Origin: Nostoc sp. TCL240-02
Lineage (GTDB): Bacteria; Cyanobacteriota; Cyanobacteriia; Cyanobacteriales; Nostocaceae
NCBI RefSeq assembly: GCF_013343235.1
Contig: NZ_CP040094.1
Location: forward strand, 380,501-444,500
Length of the DNA stretch: 64,000 nt
Direction: 5' to 3'
Shown here: piece after piece, positions 9,442 to 17,883 of the stretch
How the letters are laid out: each line of letters opens with the position of its first letter
Position numbering within the stretch: the stretch's first letter is position 1
Translations under genes and position numbers: made by a program
The notes under the pieces: generated by a model
The model's input: the letters and a program-made list of their open reading frames with translations, nothing else
What the model was told of the DNA's origin: nothing
The model's database searches: none

Positions 9442-10845
9442 ATGAATGAAGTTGATTTAGCATTTACCCCAGCACTAGAGTTGGCGCAATTAATTCGTCG
9501 CCGGGAAATTTCACCGCTAGAGGTAGTGGAAGTATATTTAGAACGGATTGAGCAGTTGAATCCGCAATTAGGAAGTTATTTTACAGTGACGGCAGAACTA
9601 GCGATCGCAGATGCCAAAGCCAAAACAGAATTATTGACAACTACCTTAGAACTACCACCATTTTTTGGTGTGCCAATTTCCATTAAAGACCTCAATGCTG
9701 TAGCTGATGTTACCTGTACTTATGGAAATCCCGCATTACTTAACAATATTCCTAACTATGATGATGGGGTTGTAACAAGGATTAAGCAAGCTGGGTTTAC
9801 TATTCTTGGTAAAACAGCCACTTCTGAATTAGGTTCATTCCCTTACAGCGAACCTACGGGTTTTCCTCCAGCCAGAAATCCGTGGAATTTAGAATACACC
9901 TCTGGCGGTTCCAGTGGTGGCGCGGCGGCGGCAGTAGCAGCAGGATTGTGTGCGATCGCTCAAGGTTCTGATGGTGGTGGTTCAATTCGTGGCCCTGCGG
10001 CTTGTTGTGGTTTGGTGGGACTCAAACCATCTAGGGGTAGGGTGAGTAAAGCACCCGTAGGCGAACGCCTCGCTGGAATTGCCGTCAACGGCCCCATCGC
10101 CCGCACTGTTGCTGATGCTGCTGCCCTTTTGGATACGATATCTGGCTATGTTACAGGCGATCCTTACTGGTTGCCAGATCCCGAACCATCATTTCTCGCT
10201 GCCACTCAGACGAAATTGGGGGCTTTGCGAATTGCCTTTGATACTAACATTTATCCTTTGGGAGAAGCTGATGCTAACTGTCAGCAAGGTGTCCGTCAAA
10301 CAGTCCAGTTATTAGAACAACTCGGCCACCACGTTGAACAGAAATCTCCTGATTTTAGCGCTCTAGTTGAACCATTTCAAATTGTTTGGCAAGCTGGGGT
10401 AGCTGCGTCAGGACTTCCAGTTGAAGCCTTGCAACCATTAAATCGCTGGCTATTTGCACGCACAGGTTCTGTTGGTGACTACCTCAAAGCAGTTTCCCAA
10501 ATGCAGATTGTGGCACGACAGATTGTAGCCTTTTTCGATACTGTCGATGTGCTGGTATTGCCAGTTTATCTCCATTCACCTATCCGCGTTGGAGAATGGG
10601 CTTCACTGAGTCCAGAAGATACATTCCAAAATATTATTGAGTGGATTGCCCCTTGTCCACCTGCGAATGCAACTGGACAACCTGCGATCGCAATTCCTGT
10701 AGGCTTTGATAGTAAGGGTTTACCCATAAGTGTGCAACTAATTGGTAAACCTGCGGCTGAAGCTACCCTCATCAACCTAGCAGCACAATTAGAAGCGGCT
10801 AACCCTTGGATTCATCATCGTCCAGCCTTTGCGATATCAGGCTAA
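9442..10845 (+). CDS. Amidase (amidase-signature family)
   Basis: 467 aa. The Ser-cisSer-Lys triad of the amidase signature family is intact: K82 (SIKDL), the cis-Ser in GGSSGG (155-160) and the nucleophile S181 (GSDGGGSIRGPA). The enzyme hydrolyses a carboxamide. GatA, the glutamyl-tRNA amidotransferase subunit, belongs to the same family, but no gatB or gatC is near and the sequence does not look like a cyanobacterial GatA. I therefore call it a general amidase of unknown substrate. The regulator gene starts 2 bp after this gene's stop, which suggests co-transcription. Confidence 0.85.
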   Translation: MNEVDLAFTPALELAQLIRRREISPLEVVEVYLERIEQLNPQLGSYFTVTAELAIADAKAKTELLTTTLELPPFFGVPISIKDLNAVADVTCTYGNPALLNNIPNYDDGVVTRIKQAGFTILGKTATSELGSFPYSEPTGFPPARNPWNLEYTSGGSSGGAAAAVAAGLCAIAQGSDGGGSIRGPAACCGLVGLKPSRGRVSKAPVGERLAGIAVNGPIARTVADAAALLDTISGYVTGDPYWLPDPEPSFLAATQTKLGALRIAFDTNIYPLGEADANCQQGVRQTVQLLEQLGHHVEQKSPDFSALVEPFQIVWQAGVAASGLPVEALQPLNRWLFARTGSVGDYLKAVSQMQIVARQIVAFFDTVDVLVLPVYLHSPIRVGEWASLSPEDTFQNIIEWIAPCPPANATGQPAIAIPVGFDSKGLPISVQLIGKPAAEATLINLAAQLEAANPWIHHRPAFAISG

Positions 10846-10847
10846 TC

Positions 10848-11549
10848 ATGCAGGCATCCCTGGAACAACTTTCGCAAATTATTGTGTTTGCAGGTTTAGA
10901 AACGGCAGACAAAGTAAATTTGCAACCTCACACTCAGGTGCAACGTTATCGCAAAGGAGAGATTATTCTCCATGAGGGTGATGTTTTATCAACAAAACTC
11001 TATGCTGTTGCTAGTGGAGAAATTCAAGTTACCAAAATAGCCATGACGGGGAAAGAAACGATTCTCCGCACCTTAGCGGCTGGGGAAATTTTTGCGGCTC
11101 CTGCTTTATTAGGCAATGGAATTTCCCCAGCAACTGTAACTGCTGAATCGGATTGTGAAATTCTCACTATAGAGAGAGATGCTTTATTAAAAGCGATTGG
11201 ACAAAACCCTGAAATTGCATTACGAATGCTGATGGTGTTTAACAGTCGGATTCAGCAATTGCATGAGACAGTCCACGGATTAGTTTCAGAAAGAGCTATT
11301 GTTCGCCTTGCCAGATTAATTCAATATTTTGCTGCCGAATCAGGAACTGAATCAAGTCCAGAAGGCGAGTGTTTAAAAGTCAAGTTATCTTATTATCGCA
11401 TGGCTCGCAGTAGCGGCATTACTTACGAAGAATGTGTGCGGTTAATTAAAAGTCTCAAGTCAATAATTGCCTATCGTCGTGGTGGGACGATTATCATACT
11501 TGATACTCAGAAATTAGATGCGATCGCTTCTGGAAATATAGATCAATAA
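10848..11549 (+). CDS. Crp/Fnr-family transcription regulator
   Basis: 233 aa when started at ATG 10848, 2 bp after the amidase stop. An in-frame start at 10806 would overlap the amidase by 40 bp and adds only a non-family extension. Residues about 10-120 form a cyclic-nucleotide-binding-like beta roll (YRKGEIILHEGD, GEIFAAPALLG). The Arg that holds the cAMP phosphate in CRP is not seen: the site reads SPATVTA where CRP has RSATV. The C-terminal 90 residues are a Crp-type winged helix (KVKLSYYRMARSSGITYEECVRLIKSLK). There are no Fnr-type cysteine ligands. Tight coupling suggests that it responds to, or controls, the amidase step. Confidence 0.82.
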   Translation: MQASLEQLSQIIVFAGLETADKVNLQPHTQVQRYRKGEIILHEGDVLSTKLYAVASGEIQVTKIAMTGKETILRTLAAGEIFAAPALLGNGISPATVTAESDCEILTIERDALLKAIGQNPEIALRMLMVFNSRIQQLHETVHGLVSERAIVRLARLIQYFAAESGTESSPEGECLKVKLSYYRMARSSGITYEECVRLIKSLKSIIAYRRGGTIIILDTQKLDAIASGNIDQ

Positions 11550-11576
11550 CATTTGTAACAAGTTTTCTAGATCCAA

Positions 11577-11717
11577 GACTTATGCAAACAATAGCCCAAA
11601 CTTTTATTCTCCGGTAGGGACAATTCATGTAGACGCTTCTTCGGCTACTCTTACGAGAACGCTTTCAGCGAACCCGCAGGGTATTGCCCCTACCGCGTGT
11701 ATTTTTGCGTAAGTTCT
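11577..11717. mobile_element. MITE-like nested inverted repeat
   Basis: The outer arms are AGACTTATGCAAA (from 11577) and TTTTTGCGTAAGTTCT (11702-11717). The inner arms are CGGTAGGG (11612-11619) and CCCTACCG (11688-11695). The core, which contains CAATTCATGTAGACGC and GCAGGGTATTGCC, recurs in part at 54085-54128. There is no ORF. It fills the spacer between the regulator gene and cytM. Confidence 0.5.
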
Positions 11718-11831
11718 AAGATCGAAAAAGTCCACATTTTGTATGTATTGCCTTTTTCCATAAGGGATTTACAACAGAATTTAAGAGTCATAATTCAGAA
11801 TGATTACGCTAACGGAAGTAAAACACGCTTT

Positions 11832-12206
11832 CTATAACGACTCTAAATAGCTCAAAAGATCCGCCATTTCTTGGGTGCTAGGCTGGAATTTTGGCATTGG
11901 CGGGGTTTCGCCACTGATTACCTGGTGAATCAATCCATATTGAGACTTATGCTTGGAAACAGCTTGCAAACTCGGCCCTACTCGCCCGTCTGCTTCCAAA
12001 CCATGACATCCAGCACAGTTAATTTGAAAGATCGCGTGTCCTTGAACTGGGTTTCCTGTTAGAGATAAAACACTCTTGACATAAGGATCGGAGGCTTGAA
12101 CCAACTGAACACCAAAAAAGCCCAAAGGGACTGATAGCAGTATGGCCAGCGTCAATAAAACAATGCGCTGAATCAAAATTTCAGGTTTGGTAATCTGGTT
12201 ATCCAA
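11832..12206 (-). CDS. cytM: Cytochrome cM
   Basis: 124 aa. One haem-binding C-A-G-C-H (C64, C67, H68) and a likely axial Met in PPMPKF (M104) define a small class I c-type cytochrome. The hydrophobic N-terminal segment (about residues 14-37) may be an uncleaved anchor, as in cytochrome cM. The signatures NPVQGHAIFQINCAGCHG and the C-terminal MADLLSYLESL match cytochrome cM better than cytochrome c6. In cyanobacteria it is linked to respiratory/photosynthetic electron flow under stress. It is divergent to petG with a 210-bp spacer between them. Confidence 0.88.
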   Translation of the reverse strand: MDNQITKPEILIQRIVLLTLAILLSVPLGFFGVQLVQASDPYVKSVLSLTGNPVQGHAIFQINCAGCHGLEADGRVGPSLQAVSKHKSQYGLIHQVISGETPPMPKFQPSTQEMADLLSYLESL

Positions 12207-12416
12207 AAGGTTTGCGGTGAAAGTCTAGGTGTGCTAAAAAGTTTTCTTTTCCTACACATAGCTTAAAAGTTCTTGATCGTGTCTGCAAGCACAGAAGACT
12301 ATTTTTTTCTGAGCAGTCGCCCTCCAAAAAGTCTATAGGACGCAGGATTCATACTAAATTTGGTAAAATCGAAAACAGGCAACGAATATTTAATCATTAC
12401 AAAGAGGAGATTTCCA

Positions 12417-12530
12417 GTGGTTGAACCCCTGCTATCAGGTATTGTCCTTGGTCTAGTTTTCGTCACCCTCGCCGGACTGTTTTACGCTGCCTATAAGCAA
12501 TACAAGCGCCCCAATCAGTTGGGCGGTTGA
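12417..12530 (+). CDS. petG: Cytochrome b6f complex subunit PetG
   Basis: 37 aa with a GTG start at 12417, preceded by the strong ribosome site AAGAGGAGA (about 12401-12409). The product begins [14 protein letters not shown], crosses the membrane once, and ends with [12 protein letters not shown], the classic PetG sequence. It is a small, essential subunit that stabilises the b6f complex in the thylakoid membrane. It is too short for ordinary ORF calling. Its neighbour cytM, on the other strand, also concerns electron transport. Confidence 0.95.
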   Translation: MVEPLLSGIVLGLVFVTLAGLFYAAYKQYKRPNQLGG

Positions 12531-12548
12531 GGGAGTTTTATTAGCTGT

Positions 12549-12602
12549 AGCGGGGCATTTAGCCTGTGCTGTTAGCGGATAGCTAAGGTTTAGCCCGTGC
12601 TG
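12549..12602. repeat. Interspersed repeat (GCGGGGCATTTAGCCxGTG type)
   Basis: AGCGGGGCATTTAGCCTGTGCTGTTAGCGGATAGC... holds two similar halves. The same words, GTGCTGTTAGCG and AGCGGGGCATTTAGCC, appear at 55069-55101 between prmA and serA. It is a short non-coding dispersed repeat directly after petG and may act at the transcript 3' end. Confidence 0.6.
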
Positions 12603-12686
12603 AGTAGGGGAGACAAGGGGATTAAGGAGGACAAAGAAGCAATTTTTCTCCCCTCTCTCCCTTATCTTTTCCACTGCCTTCTCGTC

Positions 12687-13235
12687 TCATTTCACAATTC
12701 TGTAGAAAGTAAGTGATGTGTTGCCGTAAACCTTCTCGCGGCAAATTTCCCAAGAGGGAATCTCTGGCGGTGTCCAACCTTGTGAGGCGTGTTCAACTGC
12801 GATTTCGCCACTAGGATCTAAAAGTTGATAGTGAGCGATCGCTTCTAATACTGGTTGGAACAATCCACTGGCATAAGGTGGATCAAAGTAAATTCTATCG
12901 AATTGCTTGCCTGATAAAGTCTTTAACTGCTGCGTAATATCTCCCCGCAATACCCGAAATTCTTGCTCGTCGGCATTAGCTACCTGCTGCCAATTTTGTT
13001 GGATGGTGGCACAGGCTCGGCTGGATTGTTCAATTCCCACTGCTAGGCTGGCTCCTCTACACAAAGCCTCTGCGCCCATTGAACCAGTACCGGCGCACAA
13101 ATCTAGCCAGCGACAACCTGCAATTTCTCCCTGCCAAATATTAAAGACTGCCTCCCTTACCCGCGCACTGGTAGGTCTAGTTTCTTTCCCTGGTAAAGTT
13201 TTTAGCTGGCGATTACCGTAAATTCTCAGGCTCAT
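12687..13235 (-). CDS. rsmD: 16S rRNA (guanine966-N2)-methyltransferase RsmD
   Basis: 182 aa, the usual length. AdoMet motif I is DLCAGTGSMG (45-54) and the catalytic motif is DPPY (118-121). The N-terminal RIYGNRQL...TRPTSARVREAVFNI is typical of RsmD. It methylates G966 of 16S rRNA in the small subunit. hisH lies upstream on the same strand, 62 bp away across a heptamer-repeat spacer. Confidence 0.92.
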   Translation of the reverse strand: MSLRIYGNRQLKTLPGKETRPTSARVREAVFNIWQGEIAGCRWLDLCAGTGSMGAEALCRGASLAVGIEQSSRACATIQQNWQQVANADEQEFRVLRGDITQQLKTLSGKQFDRIYFDPPYASGLFQPVLEAIAHYQLLDPSGEIAVEHASQGWTPPEIPSWEICREKVYGNTSLTFYRIVK

Positions 13236-13297
13236 TGGTTATTAGTCATTGGTCATTAGTTTTAGACAAAGGACAAAGAACAAATGACAAAAATAGA

Positions 13298-13933
13298 TTA
13301 GGCAGGAATTTTTTCGCGGACTTGAGCAACAAAATTAGATAGGATTTGCAATCCAATATTAGAGGATTTTTCGGGGTGAAATTGAACTGCCATGAGATTT
13401 TCGTGAGCGATCGCAGCTGTGATGGTTTGAGTACCGTGGGTGATGGTTGCTGCACGGATTAACGGGTCTATTGGGTCAACATAGTAGGAATGGACAAAAT
13501 ATACCCAAGGATCGGACGGCAAATGCTCCCACAAAATACTTTTTGCCTGAGTCATTTCCAGCTGATTCCAACCCATGTGAGGAATAGTGATGTCAGGTTC
13601 TGGACGAAAGCGCCGCACTTTTCCTTTGATAATTCCTAGTCCTGGTTGAGTACCTTCTGCACTTGATTCAAAGAGAATTTGCAATCCTAAACAAATTCCC
13701 AAAAAAGGTTTACCAGATGCGATCGCTTCTTTAATAGGTTGTTCCAAACCACGCGCTCGCAGGTGTTGTACTGCTGGATCAAATGCTCCCACTCCTGGTA
13801 GAACTATTGCATCTGCCTGTTCTAATTCCTTTGGAGAATAAGTAACATTAGGAGTTGCCCCAGCTTTTTCCAACCCTTTACAGACTGAGTGCAAATTTCC
13901 CATCTCGTAGTCTACGACCGCAATTACTGGCAT
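13298..13933 (-). CDS. hisH: Imidazole glycerol phosphate synthase, glutaminase subunit HisH
   Basis: 211 aa, class I glutamine amidotransferase. The nucleophile is C81 (FLGICLGLQ), with H186 and E188 in VQFHPEKSS. It releases ammonia from glutamine for HisF in histidine synthesis. hisF is not adjacent, and hisD (29986) is also alone, which is normal for cyanobacteria, where his genes are scattered. The spacer to rsmD (13236-13297) holds GTCATTA/ACAAAGGAC heptamer repeats. Confidence 0.95.
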   Translation of the reverse strand: MPVIAVVDYEMGNLHSVCKGLEKAGATPNVTYSPKELEQADAIVLPGVGAFDPAVQHLRARGLEQPIKEAIASGKPFLGICLGLQILFESSAEGTQPGLGIIKGKVRRFRPEPDITIPHMGWNQLEMTQAKSILWEHLPSDPWVYFVHSYYVDPIDPLIRAATITHGTQTITAAIAHENLMAVQFHPEKSSNIGLQILSNFVAQVREKIPA

Positions 13934-14035
13934 TTACCTGCTCCTTGTAAATTTATTAATGGAGGGTTTTTCTATTCTAAATAATATTTGTTATGAAGAA
14001 AAGAATTCTATTAACCTCTTTTGACATTTGCCTAA

Positions 14036-14490
14036 AATATCAACAGTCAAAATTCTTCTGATGATTTATTACTTGAAGTTACCAAACTCGATCTGATACC
14101 AGATGACTTGAGTTTTTTACGCCAGTTACCCGTAGATGTCAAACTTGCCAATACTCAGGTAATGGAAAAAATCAATGCAATTCAACCTAAAGACTTCATC
14201 TGTTGTGAGCAGGCTGTAATCCTTACACAATTAAGTGTGGAAGCATTTGCTAGCTGTGGATAAATTAGAAGTTGATATAGAAAAATTAGTGGCGAAAGAA
14301 GCATCAATTCAGATTAGCCACGACTGCGGTCAATTTGTTTTTACTGTTTAGGCTTGGACTACTTAGACCAAAATCAACTTACAATCCGTTGTCTTTTTAT
14401 CCATGTTCAGGTTCTAAATCAAGAAAATTTGATGGAAATTCTTGCAGATTTCGTATTAATTATTAACAAACTGGCACTTTCATCAAGTTG
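14036..14490 (+). pseudogene. Decayed reading frame, family unknown
   Basis: Protein-like sequence persists across several frames without a start codon. 14036-14263 reads ...DDLLLEVTKLDLIPDDLSFLRQLP...QAVILTQLSVEAFASC then a stop. A shifted stretch reads DKLEVDIEKLVAKEASIQISHDCGQFVFTV then a stop, followed by LDYLDQNQLTIRCLFIHVQVLNQENLMEILADFVLIINKLALS. The pattern of open segments joined by frameshifts suggests an old pseudogene. I do not recognise the family. Confidence 0.4.
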
Positions 14491-14501
14491 TTCATGTCTG
14501 T

Positions 14502-15893
14502 ATGGTGAAAGAAATATCTAAGTATATGTTGCCATTGTTACTAATTTTCCCAATTGCTCAATCAACTCCTGCCACACCACCACCTGAAGAAGTTGTACAA
14601 ACACAAGAAGTACGTCCTTTACCAGGTCAATTGGATACAGTGCCAACTTTTAACAGTAATAGTCCAGAATTGGTGTTGAAAGAAGGAATTTTACTCTCCA
14701 CTTTTCCACCAGATGGCAAAAAAGTGCCAACAGCGCATTTGAATTTTCCTTTTCGGGGACGATTTGATATTTTTGCCCATCACGTTGCTAGGGCTGAACC
14801 ATCAGAGAATTTGCGCTCGCTCTATTTAGGGATAATTTTGCACAACCCTAGTTCGGAAGCAGTAAAGGTGAATATTTGGCAGGCGGCGAGTTATTTGAGT
14901 CAACCGGATGCACCATTTATTCAATTACCATCTTTTAGCCAAAATCCTTTAGGGACAATTTTTGCTGGCCCAGGCGATCGGGTCATGTCTGATGTGTTAC
15001 GGGGACGACGGCAAGAGATTTTCCCTGCCCAAATTGAGATTCCAGCAAAGCAAAGTCGGATGTTACTAAATTTACCAATTCCTGTGCAGGGATTGACACC
15101 ACCTCTGAATGGTCGTTCGACATTGATCCGATTGCAAAGTAATGGCACCGTCTATGCGGCTAGCCTAGCGATGTTTGCACGGGTGAATCCTGATGGCAGT
15201 GAGCGATCGCCTACTTTAGAAGAGTGGCAGAATTTACTAGATAATGGTGATTTGGCTGGGCCACGGGATAAAGCGCCCACTCCCCTAGAGGAAACTGGCA
15301 AGCCAAGAATTTATGGGCGTGTTGCTGGAGTGGCTAGTGGTTCGCGATGGAGAGCCTTATTAGTAGATAATCCTAAAGCTAGGTATCTAACTATTCCCCA
15401 GCCTGGTCAAGTGTTTTCTTACGCTCTGAGTACCCTGCATGGCGGTACATTAGGAACTGGTCAAATTCAAAGTGCTACCATGCTGGTGCGCTATCCTGAC
15501 ACCGCATATCGCGCTCATGGCAACTATGGAATTCAATATAATCTCAAGTTGCCGCTGTACAACAATACTCAAAGTCCCCAAACTGTGAGTGTATCCATAC
15601 AAACCCCATTGAAGGAGAATCAGTTAGTCAAACCAGGGTTACACTTTCTGAGTACACCAGCCCGTGAAGTATTTTTCCGAGGTACAGTGCGGGTACGTTA
15701 CAAGGATGAGCAAAATCAGCCGCAAACTCAGTTTGTGCATTTAGTACAAAAGAGAGGTCAACCAGGGGAACCCTTAGTTTCATTAAATATGAAAGCTGGC
15801 GATCGCTCATTAGTAGAAGTAGATTTTCTCTATCCACCAGATGCCACACCACCGCAAGTATTAACAGTGTCAACTCAGGCGGAAAGTCGGTAA
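14502..15893 (+). CDS. DUF3370-like secreted cyanobacterial protein
   Basis: 463 aa. A short hydrophobic N-terminus (residues about 8-20, LPLLLIFPIAQSTPA) predicts export. The protein is beta-rich, with blocks such as PLPGQLDTVPTFNSNSPELVLKEGILLS, PFRGRFDIFAHHVA and GRVAGVASGSRWRALLVDNP that fit the cyanobacterial family DUF3370. That assignment is from memory. No enzyme motif is seen, so an envelope or surface role is only inferred. The ATG at 14511 lies three codons after the listed GTG and is an alternative start. Confidence 0.7.
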   Translation: MVKEISKYMLPLLLIFPIAQSTPATPPPEEVVQTQEVRPLPGQLDTVPTFNSNSPELVLKEGILLSTFPPDGKKVPTAHLNFPFRGRFDIFAHHVARAEPSENLRSLYLGIILHNPSSEAVKVNIWQAASYLSQPDAPFIQLPSFSQNPLGTIFAGPGDRVMSDVLRGRRQEIFPAQIEIPAKQSRMLLNLPIPVQGLTPPLNGRSTLIRLQSNGTVYAASLAMFARVNPDGSERSPTLEEWQNLLDNGDLAGPRDKAPTPLEETGKPRIYGRVAGVASGSRWRALLVDNPKARYLTIPQPGQVFSYALSTLHGGTLGTGQIQSATMLVRYPDTAYRAHGNYGIQYNLKLPLYNNTQSPQTVSVSIQTPLKENQLVKPGLHFLSTPAREVFFRGTVRVRYKDEQNQPQTQFVHLVQKRGQPGEPLVSLNMKAGDRSLVEVDFLYPPDATPPQVLTVSTQAESR

Positions 15894-16276
15894 TAAATGA
15901 GGGGTAATTGGTATAGCTTTTCTCTAATTACCAATTACCTATTAAACCTTTTAAACTAGATATTAAAACATCACACAAGGTCATTACAGATGGTTGCAAT
16001 TCCAAATTCTAGCTATATTTCTCCAGAAGACTATCTCAAAGGAGAAGAAATTAGTCCTATCAAGCATCAATATAGACAGGGACAGGTTTATGCAATGGCA
16101 GGAGCAAGTAATGCTCATGTCATTATTTCTCTTAATATTGCTTCAATGCTAAGAAATCATTTGCGCGGAAGTGGTTGTCAGGCTTATATCTCAGACACTA
16201 AAGCACATATTGAGTCGATTAATATCTATTATTACCCTGATGTTATAGTAAGTTGTGACCAACGAGATAGAGCTTT

Positions 16277-17442
16277 GGGAGCATCCCAGTTTTTTGCAAA
16301 GAAGACGAAAATCAGTCAGGATAGGTAAGACGAGTGTATTTACTTACCGATGACCCCAGAACAAAAGCAAGCTCTTCAAAAACATATTCAGGCGATTGCT
16401 AAAATATTGTATGAAGATACGTCAAAAGAAAAGCTCACAAATCTTGCAGCAATTGAAGAAGCAGTGCGGAGTCAAATGCAGAAGCATGTTATGCCAGAAG
16501 TAGGGGTTTTTTTATCGAAACGATTACAGGGACAACCGCAGGATACCAACGACGGCTCAAAAGCATTCTTGGAGAGTTAGCAATAACGAGCAAACAAGCC
16601 ATTGAATTAGAAGTCGCACCAAGTACTCAACTGAGTCCATATCTAGAAACTTGTTGTTTGAGGGTAAGTGCGAATGTCAGCTATGAAGATGCGGCATCAG
16701 ACATCAAGTATTTTACGGGCATAGAGGTTTCTCACAGCAGTCAACAGAGATTAGTGCATCGCCAGAATTTTGAGTTGCCAACACCAGAACAGACAATTGA
16801 AGAATTAAGCGTCGATGGTGGAAACATCCGTGTCCGAACTCCTAAAGGTCAAATATGTGCATGGCTTGGCTATAAAGCAATTAGCTTACATCATCTCGGA
16901 ATCTTGGGAACTTCATTTCAGAATAATCAGATTGTGATTGATTGGGTTAATGACCAACCACTGGCTAGCCCACTCACTTGTATTGGTGATGGACATGACG
17001 GCATTTGGAATATAATTGACCAATTAGCACCTGATGCACAACGTCGAGAAATACTTGATTGGTTCCATTTAATAGAAAACCTCCACAAAGTTGGGGGTTC
17101 ACAAAAACGCTTGAAACAAGCACAAAATCTACTATGGAAAGGCCAAGTTGAGGCTACTATTGCCTTATTTACAGATTGTAAAGGCAAACAAGTACAAAAC
17201 TTTTGCCGTTATCTTGATAAGCATCGCAATCGCATTATCAACTACGAATATTATCAAGCTGAAGAAATTTGTTCAATTGGTTCAGGTTCAGTTGAATCTG
17301 CCGTTAAACAGGTTGACCGTCGAACAAAAATTTCCGGGGCACAATGGAAACGAGAAAATGTGCCTCAAGTCCTAGCCCATCGCTGTGCTTACCTCAATGG
17401 ATTATTGTCAGTTTGAGCCACTTTAAAAAGTGAGATGCTCCC
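16277..17442 (+). mobile_element. Insertion sequence, ISKra4 family (1166 bp)
   Basis: The termini are perfect 9-bp inverted repeats, GGGAGCATC (16277-16285) and GATGCTCCC (17434-17442). The 9-bp direct repeat TAGAGCTTT flanks it exactly (16268-16276 and 17443-17451). The transposase lies in two frames joined through a T7 run. All parts look intact, so the insertion is probably recent and the element may still be mobile. Its two-ORF arrangement resembles the frameshifting subgroup of ISKra4. Confidence 0.92.
16350..17416 (+). CDS. ISKra4-family transposase made by -1 frameshifting
   Basis: The first frame starts at ATG 16350 (MTPEQKQALQKHIQAIAKILY) and stops at 16580. The main frame is -1 relative to it and stays open from before 16505 to 17416. 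The overlap holds GGGGTTTTTTTATC, with T7 at 16507-16513, where a -1 slip gives ...GFFIETITGTTAGYQRRLKS and then SANVSYEDAASD...ELSVDGGN...CIGDGHDGIWNI...REILDWFHLIENL...GSVESAVKQ...HRCAYLNG. These blocks, including the DDE-type acidic residues, match ISKra4 transposases. Starting the second frame only at TTG 16658 would lose part of the N-terminal domain. Confidence 0.85.
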
Positions 17443-17811
17443 TAGAGCTTTTAACAACTTTCTGCGTTACCCTAACTTAATTGTAGAAGTGTTATCTCCG
17501 ACAACAGAAGCCTTTGACCGAGGTGATAAATTTGCTGACTACCGACAGATGGAATCACTTCAGGAATATGTACTTATAAGTCAAACTCGATTAAATGTTG
17601 AGTGTTTTCGCCGTAACCCAGAAAGCCAATGGGTACTTTATCCTTATGGAAAAGAAGATATAATTCATCTGGCAAGTGTGGATTTTCGGTGTGCTGTTGT
17701 AGATTTCTATGAGGATGTTACTTTTGAATCGCTGTAATTGACTGACTACTAGCTTACCAGCCAGAAACCGGAACCTTGAGGATTTAAAAATGTGTTTTTA
17801 TAAAGCAAAAT

Positions 17812-17845
17812 AAAAAGGCAAAAGAAATTTTCTTTTGCCTTTTTA
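17812..17845. terminator. Bidirectional terminator between the Uma2 remnant and rpoC2
   Basis: AAAAAGGCAAAAGAAA (17812-17827) pairs with the following TTTCTTTTGCCTTTTT. The stem has A-runs on the left and T-runs on the right, so both strands read as hairpin plus U-tract. It ends the rpo operon on the minus strand and the Uma2 gene on the plus strand. Confidence 0.8.
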
Positions 17846-17883
17846 CTTTTTACATTTTAATAGAGACGCAAAATTTCAAATCT

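Larger units (their letters stand above)
15990..17737 (+). pseudogene. Uma2 (DUF820) family gene interrupted by an ISKra4-family element
   Basis: 15990-16276 encodes the N-terminal half (SPEDYLKGEEISPIKHQYRQGQVYAMAGAS...YYPDVIVSCDQRDRA). 17452-17737 encodes the C-terminal half (FNNFLRYPNLIVEVLSPTTEAFDRGDKFADYRQ...). Removing 16277-17451 (the element plus one 9-bp duplication) joins them into one 573-nt frame of 190 aa. The PD-(D/E)xK-type core, with PDVIV and IVEVLSPTTE, would be restored. Uma2 proteins are predicted nucleases, very common in such genomes, with no settled function. The C-terminal half still has an in-frame ATG inside the IS end. Confidence 0.92.
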
